A stretch of DNA of 64,000 nucleotides from Pseudomonas sp. HAR-UPW-AIA-41. GTDB lineage: Bacteria; Pseudomonadota; Gammaproteobacteria; Pseudomonadales; Pseudomonadaceae. The stretch is taken from assembly GCF_002304225.1 (NCBI RefSeq), contig NZ_NSLB01000001.1, positions 310,001 through 374,000 of the forward strand. Direction: 5' to 3'. Below, one piece after another: positions 58,055-64,000 of this stretch. Below the pieces are notes generated by a model that did not search any database, was not told the DNA's origin, and worked only from the letters and a program-made list of their open reading frames with translations. The translations under genes and the position numbers were made by a program. Every line of letters starts with the position of its first letter. Position 1 is the stretch's first letter.

Positions 58055-58591
58055 TTACTTGCCTGATTTGCACTCTCCAGACGCATAAAATCGAAGATCA
58101 TTCTCTGGCCCTTCCTCCAAGAAGCGAACCACCTTGCTAATTGGCAAGGTCATGGCTCCTGTTGTCGACGCCAACACGAACTGCGTTCCAAACGAATAAG
58201 GGATTAGATTTCTAAGGCTCGGCTTCTGCGTTTTCATGTACTCCTCGTAAGGAAGCCACACGTAAGGCGTTTTTGCGCAACGCTTTATGACTTCACCAAC
58301 ATAGGCACCAGACCAAATTATTGTTTCGGCAGCCTCCTCTGAGTCGGCATGAACCCCATGCTTTCGCAGAACTGAAAGCCATGCGCTAACTATATCTAGA
58401 CTGTCAAGTGAGTAGTTGAGCCGATTTCGATCTAGCTTTTCAGGGAACAAAACATCAGTTTCTCCGCGAAGGCTTCCAGAAAAGAATTCGGCCACCTCCG
58501 CTATTTGAGAATCGAGTTCATTGGAAGATGACATTGCGACTCCAGGAGACAGAAACATCAACACGGAGAAAATTGCCTTCATTAAATTCAC
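58055..58591 (-). CDS. Cassette 11: exported protein of unknown function
   Basis: The product is 178 aa if started at the GTG at 58591, which follows AAGGAGG by 6 nt; the ATG three codons on is the alternative. A signal peptide (MKAIFSVLMFLSPGVAMSSS) is present. The mature chain has EVAEFFSGSLRGETDV, RLNYSLDSLDIVSAWLSVLRKHG and VIKRCAKTPYVWLPYEEYM. No domain was identified; two cysteines could pair. Confidence 0.75.
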   Translation of the reverse strand: MNLMKAIFSVLMFLSPGVAMSSSNELDSQIAEVAEFFSGSLRGETDVLFPEKLDRNRLNYSLDSLDIVSAWLSVLRKHGVHADSEEAAETIIWSGAYVGEVIKRCAKTPYVWLPYEEYMKTQKPSLRNLIPYSFGTQFVLASTTGAMTLPISKVVRFLEEGPENDLRFYASGECKSGK

Positions 58592-58609
58592 GCACAACCT
58601 CCTTAAGGT

Positions 58610-58691
58610 GCCCAACGATTAAGCTAAGCTCAGGGGCCGGCTTTAGCCTGTCCCAGTGAGCGAAGCGAACGATTTGAGCGCATTGTTAGGT
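58610..58691 (-). repeat. attC of cassette 10
   Basis: 82 bp, with cores GCCCAAC and GTTAGGT. The central stem reads AGGGGCCGGCTTTAGCCTGT, a variant of the GGCCGGCTTTAGCC type. Confidence 0.88.
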
Positions 58692-58702
58692 GCGATCGCG
58701 AT

Positions 58703-59038
58703 TTAATACTTGACTGATAATTCAATATTGTTACTTTCAAAATTGAACTCCACTGTGCAACTTGACCAGGGATTTTCGGCTGTGCAGTAGTTGTTATGGA
58801 TAAAAAATTTTCTTAGCTCAACAAAAAGATCGAGTAATTCCGAGTCTGCGCTGGCAGTTGCAGGGATGAACCAGTCTTTTACTCCGGAGTTGTCGATATA
58901 GTCATAAGATATTTTAGCGTGATCATTATTTACGGATAATTCTGCTGTGCAGACTGTTTGGGTTGAATTGCTGGGTGTAATTTCTTTTAAGATAACTGCA
59001 ATTCTATTGTAGATATCGTTTTCGGATGTATTGCTCAT
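58703..59038 (-). CDS. Cassette 10: YezG/DUF600-like putative immunity protein
   Basis: The product is 111 aa. The layout resembles DUF600/YezG immunity proteins: an N-terminal helix (ENDIYNRIAVILKEITPS), a strand with an acidic-aromatic pattern (AKISYDYIDNSGVKDWF), a helix LLDLFVELRKFFI, then NPWSSCTVEFNFESNNIELSVKY. Such proteins neutralise LXG or other polymorphic toxins. No toxin gene is present, so it would be an orphan immunity gene. Low-GC codon use contrasts with the chromosome. Similarity is by eye only. Confidence 0.65.
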   Translation of the reverse strand: MSNTSENDIYNRIAVILKEITPSNSTQTVCTAELSVNNDHAKISYDYIDNSGVKDWFIPATASADSELLDLFVELRKFFIHNNYCTAENPWSSCTVEFNFESNNIELSVKY

Positions 59039-59047
59039 CTGTAAGAC

Positions 59048-59143
59048 ACCTAACGTGGAAGTGAGGGGCAGCCGGAGCGCGTAGCGCGGAGGGAGCCAAC
59101 AAGCGCAGCTTGTTGGCTGTCCCGCTCGACTGCAGGGTTAGGT
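59048..59143 (-). repeat. attC of cassette 9
   Basis: The longest site, 96 bp, with cores ACCTAAC and GTTAGGT. The central hairpin is CAACAAGCGCAGCTTGTTG. The GCGCGTAGCGCG stem and flank differ from all other sites. Confidence 0.85.
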
Positions 59144-59150
59144 GACTCGT

Positions 59151-59462
59151 TCAACCTGGCAGGTTTTTTTCTTCCCATAGTTCAATTGCATCCAGTATGG
59201 CTTCTTCGTATTTGGATTGACTATTTCGGCTCTTGTACTCGGAAGTACTGGCCCTAGCGATTGGTGCCGAATAATTTATGGCTTCGGCTAGTTCATTAAG
59301 GTAAGACCTGCCGCTTTCTTTGAATCTTCGCGTTTCTTCTTCTGAAAGAAGCAGAGTGAAGTCATAGCCAACAAAGCTATGCTCACAGCTAACGTTGAGA
59401 ATGAGTTGTTCATTCTCTGTAAGCAGACACCAAAACTTTGGCTCACAATCGATAACGTGCAT
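59151..59462 (-). CDS. Cassette 9: small acidic protein of unknown function
   Basis: The product is 103 aa from the ATG at 59462 (MHVIDCEPKFWCLL); the ORF is open two codons further to a GTG within the attC core, which is less likely. It is rich in Glu and hydrophilic, with no membrane segment. FRYDFTLL-like VGYDFTLLLSEEETRRFKESG and YEEAILDAIELWEEKNLPG suggest a small alpha/beta fold. No family recognised. No clear ribosome-binding site, so translation may be inefficient. Confidence 0.65.
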   Translation of the reverse strand: MHVIDCEPKFWCLLTENEQLILNVSCEHSFVGYDFTLLLSEEETRRFKESGRSYLNELAEAINYSAPIARASTSEYKSRNSQSKYEEAILDAIELWEEKNLPG

Positions 59463-59466
59463 AGTC

Positions 59467-59542
59467 ACCTAACGTTTGGTTAAGGGGCGGGCTTTAGCCC
59501 GTCCCAGTGAGCGAAGCGAACGATTTAAACCAGTTGTTAGGC
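59467..59542 (-). repeat. attC of cassette 8
   Basis: 76 bp, with cores ACCTAAC and GTTAGGC; GTTTGGTTAAGGGGCGGGC then TTTAGCCCGTCCC forms the central stem. Belongs to the shorter type shared with the attC sites of cassettes 6 and 7. Confidence 0.9.
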
Positions 59543-59545
59543 GAC

Positions 59546-60085
59546 TTAGAATTTAAATTCGCCTTCAAAAACCTGATGATTATCGAGCGCGACGCTACAC
59601 TTCCTTGCAGTCTCTACTGGGTATACCTTGCCTAGCATAGGTGCTAAATATTTATAAAATACTTGGTCGCAATTGGTGTCTTTTTTGAAGGGCAATGAGT
59701 TGCCGGCTGTGTCTGTTTGTATATTGCAGCCCGATACAAGCTCTGCGGGTAAAGAGTTAACTTTTATTAAATTTTTAGTAGATGCGTCTTTAATTTCTAC
59801 GACGCTATCGCAGGATCCATTAACTACTCCATCCTGTGTTTTCTTTTCAAAAGCTACTCTTGTGTAGTCAGTACCTATAAATACTGGTTGCTCGTTCACT
59901 GTTACTAAATATTTTGAGGGTTTGAACATTATTTTTTTGATGCAGAAACTTGTGTTGACTGCTTTATTGTTGATGGTGGCTTGACCTGACTTGCAACCAG
60001 GAATTGCGCCTGTAAATTCCGATTTTTGTGTGCTCATGCATCCTGAGATAGATACGAAGCAGATGATTGCGATAAGCTTTTTCAT
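59546..60085 (-). CDS. Cassette 8: lipoprotein of unknown function
   Basis: The product is 179 aa from ATG 60085 preceded by AAGGAAGG; upstream codons in frame cover the attC and are rejected. The signal MKKLIAIICFVSISGC has a lipobox ending in Cys16. The mature chain has five to six cysteines (IPGCKSG, SFCIKK, GSCDSV, SGCNIQ, TNCDQV, RKCSVAL), probably disulfide-bonded, and Lys/Asn-rich composition typical of low-GC cassettes. No known domain. Confidence 0.8.
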   Translation of the reverse strand: MKKLIAIICFVSISGCMSTQKSEFTGAIPGCKSGQATINNKAVNTSFCIKKIMFKPSKYLVTVNEQPVFIGTDYTRVAFEKKTQDGVVNGSCDSVVEIKDASTKNLIKVNSLPAELVSGCNIQTDTAGNSLPFKKDTNCDQVFYKYLAPMLGKVYPVETARKCSVALDNHQVFEGEFKF

Positions 60086-60118
60086 AACCTTCCTTGATTG
60101 TGGATTTAACAGAGTGTT

Positions 60119-60196
60119 GCCTAACGTTTGGTTAAGGGGCGGGCTGTAGCCCGTCCCGAGTGAGCGGAGCGAACGACCTTGAACCACTAGTTAGGT
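60119..60196 (-). repeat. attC of cassette 7
   Basis: 78 bp, with cores GCCTAAC and GTTAGGT; nearly identical to the cassette 8 site in its arms and in the GGGGCGGGCTGTAGCCCGTCCC stem. Confidence 0.9.
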
Positions 60197-60198
60197 GA

Positions 60199-60513
60199 TT
60201 ATTGCGAGTGATAAGTCTCCAGCACCTCGCCAGTTGTAGCGCATACCTCGCTTTCAGGCGTACCGCCAAGCATCTCTGGTAGGAGAGTTCCATGAACATG
60301 CCAAATATTATTGGTTTTTTCTGCCGCAAATGGCTCGAAGCCTGCCAGGTATTCGGGTTCGTATATTTTTAGCATCGCGCTTTTGGCAATTTTAATGGCG
60401 TGTATAGATGATGTTACAGCCATGGCTTGGCTGGCCTGAGTTTCAGGACATGTGCTGTCTGCATTTGCAGCTCCGACTATGAAGGGAATAAGGAGCAGCG
60501 CTGATTTAGACAT
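60199..60513 (-). CDS. Cassette 7: NTF2-fold immunity-like exported protein
   Basis: The product is 104 aa, with a signal peptide (MSKSALLLIPFIVGAANA). The rest fits the NTF2-fold immunity pattern: HAIKIAKSAMLKIYEPEYLAGFEPFAAEK, then NIWHVHGTLLPEMLGGTPESEVCATTGEVLETYHSQ, as in PF15631-type proteins. These protect against cognate toxins; here it stands alone in a cassette. A periplasmic site would suit protection against an incoming toxin acting there. Confidence 0.75.
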   Translation of the reverse strand: MSKSALLLIPFIVGAANADSTCPETQASQAMAVTSSIHAIKIAKSAMLKIYEPEYLAGFEPFAAEKTNNIWHVHGTLLPEMLGGTPESEVCATTGEVLETYHSQ

Positions 60514-60517
60514 AATT

Positions 60518-60606
60518 ACCTAACGATTAAGCTAACGGGCGAGCAAAAGCGTAGCTTTTGCGAGTCCAGCGAACGAAGTGAGCGATAGTTGAGCGCATTG
60601 TTATGT
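60518..60606 (-). repeat. attC of cassette 6
   Basis: 89 bp, with cores ACCTAAC and GTTATGT; central hairpin GCAAAAGCGTAGCTTTTGC. One of four near-identical 89-bp sites. Confidence 0.92.
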
Positions 60607-60615
60607 AGCAACACA

Positions 60616-61110
60616 CTATTGCCATGATGCCCAAAGACTAGCGGCTTGATCATGAGTGGATACTCCTCGATAGAGGGCGTCGAAGAGCGGTTCTGATTGT
60701 TCCGGGCTTAGTATTGAGCCTGAAACTACGGGAGCTGCCGGCCCCAAGAGCTTGAATGTTCCAGTGGCGAATGGCTGGAAGGGTTGAATATATGTAATTG
60801 GTTCACTCATTCCCTCTGCCCACGCCTCAACAACAAGTACATCAATCTTGCCTGTGCTTGTGCTTATTTGGCCTTCTCGTGCCAAGGCCCAGGCTGAAGC
60901 CGTAGGCTGTTGCTCCGATACAAATGCTTTTCCAGCGTCTATTGCTTGTTCTTGAGTTTCAGCTTCGAAGCGAGTGAGTTTTCGACCTGCTTCAGTCTCA
61001 ACTATGGCTAATGGCACTAGAAGATCACCTTCGGGAAGGTCAGAGACACTCCAGGCTGCGTGAGCAAGAACGAACCCGGCGAGTAAACTTGCTGTTTCAG
61101 GTATGGCCAC
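60616..61110 (-). CDS. Cassette 6: protein of unknown function
   Basis: The product is 164 aa, moderately acidic, with repeated helical segments. It reads LAHAAWSVSDLPEGDLLVPLAIVETEAGRKLTRFEAETQEQAIDAGK, resembling a domain with two beta-hairpins and a helix, then DVLVVEAWAEGMSEPITYIQPFQPF. I recognise no family. No signal peptide. GC content is nearer to that of the chromosome than for cassettes 8-10. Confidence 0.7.
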   Translation of the reverse strand: MAIPETASLLAGFVLAHAAWSVSDLPEGDLLVPLAIVETEAGRKLTRFEAETQEQAIDAGKAFVSEQQPTASAWALAREGQISTSTGKIDVLVVEAWAEGMSEPITYIQPFQPFATGTFKLLGPAAPVVSGSILSPEQSEPLFDALYRGVSTHDQAASLWASWQ

Positions 61111-61124
61111 GATCTATCCTTGAT

Positions 61125-61201
61125 ACATAACAATTGGTTAAGGGGCCGGCTTTAGCCGGTCCCGAGTGAGCGAAGCGAACGACTTGAACCAGTTGTTAGA
61201 G
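61125..61201 (-). repeat. attC of cassette 5
   Basis: 77 bp, with cores ACATAAC and GTTAGAG; TTGGTTAAGGGGCCGGCTTTAGCC marks it as related to the sites of cassettes 7 and 8. Confidence 0.9.
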
Positions 61202-61206
61202 GGCGC

Positions 61207-61626
61207 TCACTCCAAGGGCTCTGAGCACTGGGTCGACTCACCTGGGTATAAAACGAGTACGGGTTCTTTTTGAAACTCGTCGCTACCCGTGTAGTAGGTT
61301 TGAAGTGTCGCATATCCACTCTTGCTAACGCACCAGTTCCAAAAGAAAACCTCTACGCCATGCAGCATAAGAGGCATTTCAATTCGCCACTCATTGATTT
61401 TTGCAAACTCAGCTTCTCCGACAGAATTTGTGCGCCGAATGACACGGAATCTTTCTGAGCCGTATGGATAAGAGCTGATTATTAGCTCTACTTTGGCATC
61501 ATCAATTGGTTCGCCGGCGCGGTCTGTTACTTTTGCGGTAGTGCTCGGCTGAAGTGTTTTGTATGTTGGGAAAGGAACGCATCCAGATATTAGTGTCAGG
61601 ATTAATGTGCCAAGTAGGAGCCTCAT
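61207..61626 (-). CDS. Cassette 5: lipoprotein with carboxypeptidase-regulatory-like fold
   Basis: The product is 139 aa from ATG 61626. The ribosome-binding AGAGGG lies in the recombination core itself. The signal MRLLLGTLILTLISGC is a lipoprotein signal. The mature chain, TAKVTDRAGEPIDDAKVELIISSYP, resembles CarboxypepD-type beta-sandwich domains. The stop is close to the attC. Function unknown. Confidence 0.78.
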   Translation of the reverse strand: MRLLLGTLILTLISGCVPFPTYKTLQPSTTAKVTDRAGEPIDDAKVELIISSYPYGSERFRVIRRTNSVGEAEFAKINEWRIEMPLMLHGVEVFFWNWCVSKSGYATLQTYYTGSDEFQKEPVLVLYPGESTQCSEPLE

Positions 61627-61634
61627 GAGTAGCC

Positions 61635-61723
61635 CTCTAACGATTAAGCTAACGGGCGAACAAAAGCGTAGCTTTTGGACGTCCAGCGAACGAAGTGAGC
61701 GATAGTTGAGCGCATTGTTAGGC
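61635..61723 (-). repeat. attC of cassette 4
   Basis: 89 bp, with cores CTCTAAC and GTTAGGC; CAAAAGCGTAGCTTTTG central hairpin. The core also supplies the stop codon of the cassette 4 ORF. Confidence 0.92.
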
Positions 61724-62020
61724 GCGATACCACTCACTGCTTTTGTATTTTTCAGGTATTTCTTGCTCAAACGGGTCGTCATATCCGAGCTTTTCTAGCT
61801 CATCGAACCATTGGTCACGTTTTGATTCAGGTAGCCTTGAACCGCACCAAGGGCAAAAATGGATCGTGATTGAAGACGTACCGCCGTCATGAATAATTAT
61901 TCCGTACTCATTGAATTTATCAGAGTACTTGATTAGGTGGTCTGGGCATTCAAATGCATCAGCATGAAGATCACACCTGTGATTTGCCTGGCCTCTCATT
62001 TGCTCGCAGCAGTGATTCAT
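61718..62020 (-). CDS. Cassette 4: DUF6980-like zinc-ribbon protein
   Basis: The product is 100 aa. It has MNHCCEQM, FECPDHLIKYSDKFNEYGIIIHDGG, FCPWCGSRLPESKRDQWFDELEKLGYDDP. The paired cysteines (C4/C5 and FCPWC) and the CPWCG knuckle suggest zinc binding. I recall this layout from DUF6980, common in integron cassettes and plasmids; that assignment is from memory. The stop codon TAA overlaps the attC core. Function unknown. Confidence 0.75.
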   Translation of the reverse strand: MNHCCEQMRGQANHRCDLHADAFECPDHLIKYSDKFNEYGIIIHDGGTSSITIHFCPWCGSRLPESKRDQWFDELEKLGYDDPFEQEIPEKYKSSEWYRA

Positions 62021-62025
62021 GTAGT

Positions 62026-62114
62026 GCCTAACGATTAAGCTAACGGGCGGCCAAAAGCGTAGCTTTTGGACGTCCAGCGAACGGAGTGAGCGGCAGTTGA
62101 GCGCATTGTTAGGG
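62026..62114 (-). repeat. attC of cassette 3
   Basis: 89 bp, with cores GCCTAAC and GTTAGGG; CAAAAGCGTAGCTTTTG stem. Confidence 0.92.
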
Positions 62115-62117
62115 GAT

Positions 62118-62411
62118 TCACCCTAGTAGCCCTGCTATTAGGAAGCCCAGTATCGCGGGGGTAATGAATATATTAAATAATGTTATGCAAAGGCAGTAGA
62201 GGTGGAAGTTTTCTTTGCTCTCGACTGGGAGATGGAAAATTGCAAGCTGGAAAATAATGAGATAGGTGGAGATTATTAAAAATATTGCGCCACCTGCTAG
62301 GCTTGCTGACCAAGAGTTTGATAGTGCTGCCAGTGCAAAGATAATTAGTATTGGGGAAAGGGTGTACGGAAGATACCCTTTCTTGAATTTGTAGGCTGCT
62401 GGAGATTCCAT
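62118..62411 (-). CDS. Cassette 3: small membrane protein
   Basis: The product is 97 aa from ATG 62411, with the ribosome-binding AGGGGA supplied by the adjacent attC core. It has three predicted membrane helices (LSPILIIFALAALSN, LAGGAIFLIISTYLIIFQLAIF, LYCLCITLFNIFITPAILGFLIAG). No known family. Codons upstream that stay in frame run through attC and are discarded. Confidence 0.7.
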   Translation of the reverse strand: MESPAAYKFKKGYLPYTLSPILIIFALAALSNSWSASLAGGAIFLIISTYLIIFQLAIFHLPVESKENFHLYCLCITLFNIFITPAILGFLIAGLLG

Positions 62412-62416
62412 TTTTC

Positions 62417-62505
62417 CCCTAACGATTAAGCTAACGGGCGGCCAAAAGCGCAGCTTTTGGACGTCCAGCGAACGGAGTGAGCGGCAGTTGAGCGCATTGT
62501 TATGT
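62417..62505 (-). repeat. attC of cassette 2
   Basis: 89 bp, with cores CCCTAAC and GTTATGT; the central stem reads CAAAAGCGCAGCTTTTG, one base different from its neighbours. It overlaps the last codons of the cassette 2 ORF. Confidence 0.92.
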
Positions 62506-62826
62506 TGCAGCCTTGCAGGCATTTTCAACCTCAGTATTGAAGTTGACCGCGCTTGCAATGTGCTGCCGAACATCTGCACCCATTATTGGGTCAGGATCAA
62601 GCCACGATAGCTTGGCTAGCTTGATGAGCTGGTCAGCGCTAGGTGTTCGGTGTAGCCACCAATGGAACGCCCCACATCTTTCATGCTCTGAACCGGCTTC
62701 GTTGCCAGGTTTATAGCCGCTGAGCTGGATTTTAAATAGCTCATCAGGATACATGCCAAAGGTTTCCCATTCGGCAGGGAAGTTGAGTATGTGTAGTAAC
62801 TCGCTTTTGGTCATCGGCTGATACAT
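62500..62826 (-). CDS. Cassette 2: protein of unknown function
   Basis: The product is 108 aa. Its ATG lies in the GTTATGT core that joins it to the first cassette; a second ATG four codons later (MTKSELLHIL) is possible. The text LLHILNFPAEWETFGMYPDELFKIQLSGYKPGNEAGSEHERCGAFHWWLHRTP is distinctive but I cannot place it. The last codons overlap its own attC. Confidence 0.7.
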   Translation of the reverse strand: MYQPMTKSELLHILNFPAEWETFGMYPDELFKIQLSGYKPGNEAGSEHERCGAFHWWLHRTPSADQLIKLAKLSWLDPDPIMGADVRQHIASAVNFNTEVENACKAAT

Positions 62827-62899
62827 AACGATTAAGCTAAGGGGCCGGCTTTAGCCGGTCCCAGCGAACGGAGTGAGCGCTTTGAGCGCATTGTTAGAA
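62823..62899 (-). repeat. attC of cassette 1
   Basis: 77 bp, with cores ACATAAC and GTTAGAA; GGGGCCGGCTTTAGCCGGTCCC stem, close to the cassette 10 type. Confidence 0.92.
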
Positions 62900-62906
62900 G
62901 GCAGCT

Positions 62907-63119
62907 TCATAGTAGATAACCGCTCTTTATCCATGAAGCAACCACGACCTTGACCGTTTCAACAACTGTGTCCCAGTTATTTGGATTGAGGCCGTGTGAT
63001 TCAATACCGTTAAGTGCGGCGACTGCTAAGCGCTGAGCACGTTCTTCGGGCACATGAAAGTGTCGCTGAATTAGCGCGGTAGTTTTGTGCTCGATTTCTG
63101 GCGTGTAGTACGCAGCCAT
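62907..63119 (-). CDS. Cassette 1: small protein, attI-proximal
   Basis: The product is 70 aa. It reads EIEHKTTALIQRHFHVPEERAQRLAVAALNGIESHGLNPNNWDTVVETVKVVVASWIKSG: an amphipathic all-helical protein with no signal peptide. It is the newest or most strongly expressed cassette by position. Its ATG is 6 bp from the recombination core. No family recognised. Confidence 0.72.
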   Translation of the reverse strand: MAAYYTPEIEHKTTALIQRHFHVPEERAQRLAVAALNGIESHGLNPNNWDTVVETVKVVVASWIKSGYLL

Positions 63120-63261
63120 GGTGCCTTCTAACTATAAGTAGACACCAAATGGTGTGTTTAAACGCACCATTTGGTGGATAACGTTCCTTGTCGTCACTGG
63201 CTTTCCCTGTCTAGTCTGAGCTGTGCAGCGCATCGTGCGCATTAAGGGAGCGGTATACACC
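63120..63261. promoter_or_regulatory. attI region with intI promoter and a long near-palindrome
   Basis: The recombination core TTCTAAC (63126-63132) matches the end of cassette 1. Beside it is a perfect 12-bp inverted repeat, CACCAAATGGTG (63143-63154) and CACCATTTGGTG (63165-63176), around a loop containing GTTTAAAC. A possible intI promoter is TTGTCG (63188-63193) and TAGTCT (63212-63217). No convincing LexA box was seen. Confidence 0.75.
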
Positions 63262-64000
63262 ATGGACGGCAAGCCTAAGCTGCTGGATCAACTGCGTGAG
63301 CAGATCCGGGTTCGACACTATTCGATTCGCACAGAACATGTCTACGCCAAGTGGGTGCGGGACTTTATCCGCTTTCACGGTTTGCGCCACCCTGCCGAAT
63401 TAGGGGCGGTGGAAGTTGAGCAGTTTCTTTCGTATCTGGCCGTGCAGCAGAATGTCTCGGCTTCCACTCAGAATCAGGCGCTGTCTGCGCTGCTGTTTTT
63501 GTACAAGCATGTGCTGCATATCGATTTGCCCTGGCTGGACGATATCGTTCGTGCCAAGCGACCGGCCCGGTTGCCTGTTGTGTTATCCAGAGAGGAGACA
63601 CAGCAGGTTCTGGAGCATTTTGAGGGGCAGATGGCATTGGTCACGGGGCTGTTGTACGGGGCCGGCTTAAGGCTGATGGAAGCCTTGCGGTTGCGGGTCA
63701 AGGATGTGGATTTCGCGTTGCGTGAAATTCTGGTGCGCGATGGCAAGGGGATGAAGGATCGGGTCACGGTGCTGCCTCAGTCTCTGGTGCTTCCCCTCCA
63801 GCAGCATTTGCTGTGGGTGAGGGCTCAGCATGAGCTGGACCTTCAGTCTGGTTTCGGCTCTGTCTATCTGCCGTTTGCCTTGGCGCGCAAATACCCTGGC
63901 GCGGCGCGTGAGTGGGGTTGGCAGTATGTGTTTCCTGCCTCGGGCATTAGCCGTGATACGCGTTCGGATGAGCGCCGTCGTCACCATCTGGATGAGAAGC
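63262..64000 (+). CDS. intI: Integron integrase IntI (N-terminal 246 residues, cut by window edge)
   Basis: Tyrosine recombinase of the IntI family; the reading frame remains open at the window end, so about 75 residues and the catalytic Tyr lie outside. It has the N-terminal core-binding domain (LLDQLREQIRVRHYSIRTEHVYAKWV), the first catalytic Arg near residue 137 in LLYGAGLRLMEALRLRVKD and the Lys of DGKGMKD. The IntI-specific segment is present (YPGAAREWGWQYVFPASG...SDERRRHHLDEK). It recombines cassettes at attI and attC. Confidence 0.96.
   Translation, partial: MDGKPKLLDQLREQIRVRHYSIRTEHVYAKWVRDFIRFHGLRHPAELGAVEVEQFLSYLAVQQNVSASTQNQALSALLFLYKHVLHIDLPWLDDIVRAKRPARLPVVLSREETQQVLEHFEGQMALVTGLLYGAGLRLMEALRLRVKDVDFALREILVRDGKGMKDRVTVLPQSLVLPLQQHLLWVRAQHELDLQSGFGSVYLPFALARKYPGAAREWGWQYVFPASGISRDTRSDERRRHHLDEK

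Larger units (their letters stand above)
57546..64000 (-). mobile_element. Chromosomal integron: integrase, attI and a 12-cassette array
   Basis: The integrase gene at 63262 (+) faces away from twelve tandem cassettes whose ORFs all read on the minus strand. Each ORF is followed by an imperfect-palindrome attC of 64-96 bp. For cassettes 1-11 the first seven bases pair exactly with the matching end of their own attC. The PAR-like attC repeats (AACGATTAAGCTAA...GCGCATTGTTAG) are those of pseudomonad chromosomal integrons. The intI 3' end lies outside the window. Cassettes are numbered from attI. Confidence 0.95.

Noticed and set aside
57546..63119. CRISPR array
   Set aside because: The repeated units are 64-96 bp, imperfect and separated by ORFs, with core sites pairing by cassette; they are attC sites.
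63143..63176. Terminator of cassette transcription
   Set aside because: It has a long arm and loop but no T-run on either side, and it lies in attI, not after a gene.
63120..63261. LexA (SOS) box upstream of intI
   Set aside because: CTGT half-sites occur near 63208, but no CTGT-N8-ACAG arrangement could be found.

Overview
The window is chromosomal DNA of a high-GC gammaproteobacterium, almost certainly a Pseudomonas of the mendocina/stutzeri/alcaligenes type. The evidence is Pseudomonas-type gene pairs and orders (nrdA divergent from an RstAB-like two-component pair, a PcpS-type phosphopantetheinyl transferase, the pruR-putA-putP cluster with a short PutA lacking the DNA-binding domain, gamma-glutamyl-polyamine genes beside an XRE-cupin regulator), Crc/Hfq-type A-rich motifs, and a pseudomonad-type chromosomal integron.

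Layout. 1-8.5 kb: housekeeping and envelope genes: truncated ChaA-type antiporter, secreted CAP protein, lipoproteins, ecotin, GNAT, an OsmC-YcaO fusion, a methyltransferase and a TorF-type porin. 8.6-11.25 kb: about 0.8 kb of non-coding repeats and hairpins, then an AT-rich AIPR-family gene that looks acquired. 11.3-18.9 kb: nrdB and nrdA with an unusually structured 356-bp spacer, a 750-bp control region with NrdR and DnaA boxes, and the divergent two-component system. 18.9-21.5 kb: pcpS/tetR divergent from an MpaB-type oxygenase over a perfect 18-bp palindrome. 21.5-25.6 kb: periplasmic nitrate reductase napEDABC. 25.7-31 kb: a DUF1631-GGDEF-EAL protein, rimO and a hydrolase. 31.5-38 kb: a solute-binding protein, cmoA-cmoB, lipoproteins, a lysoplasmalogenase, a chagasin-like inhibitor and a chemoreceptor-like pair. 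38-43.9 kb: pruR, putA, putP. 44-57.5 kb: an old-yellow-enzyme homologue with a MerR-type promoter, HD-GYP protein, tetR-regulated RND pump, methyltransferase, polyamine catabolic genes with a small MITE-like element, a MerR/quinone-reductase pair and a membrane protein with a zinc-protease-like HEAGH motif.

57.5 kb to the end: a chromosomal integron. The integrase gene starts at 63262 (+) and runs off the window; twelve cassettes extend leftward, all with ORFs on the minus strand, each bounded by a recognisable attC. For eleven cassettes the first bases pair exactly with the inner end of their own attC; the twelfth has one mismatch. Cassette products are mostly unknown small proteins, lipoproteins and membrane proteins. 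Two resemble immunity proteins (YezG/DUF600-like and NTF2-fold), one is DUF6980-like, and none resembles a resistance enzyme.

Links between genes: the YcaO-type protein and RimO are both connected to ribosomal protein S12 methylthiolation in E. coli; CmoA and CmoB together make the cmo5U tRNA modification; PruR, PutA and PutP form a proline uptake and oxidation unit; the polyamine genes form a glutamylated-amine route. A-rich AAnAAnAA motifs precede putA, putP, the polyamine synthetase gene and the TorF-type porin, suggesting shared catabolite repression. No rRNA, tRNA, CRISPR array, prophage or complete insertion sequence was seen.
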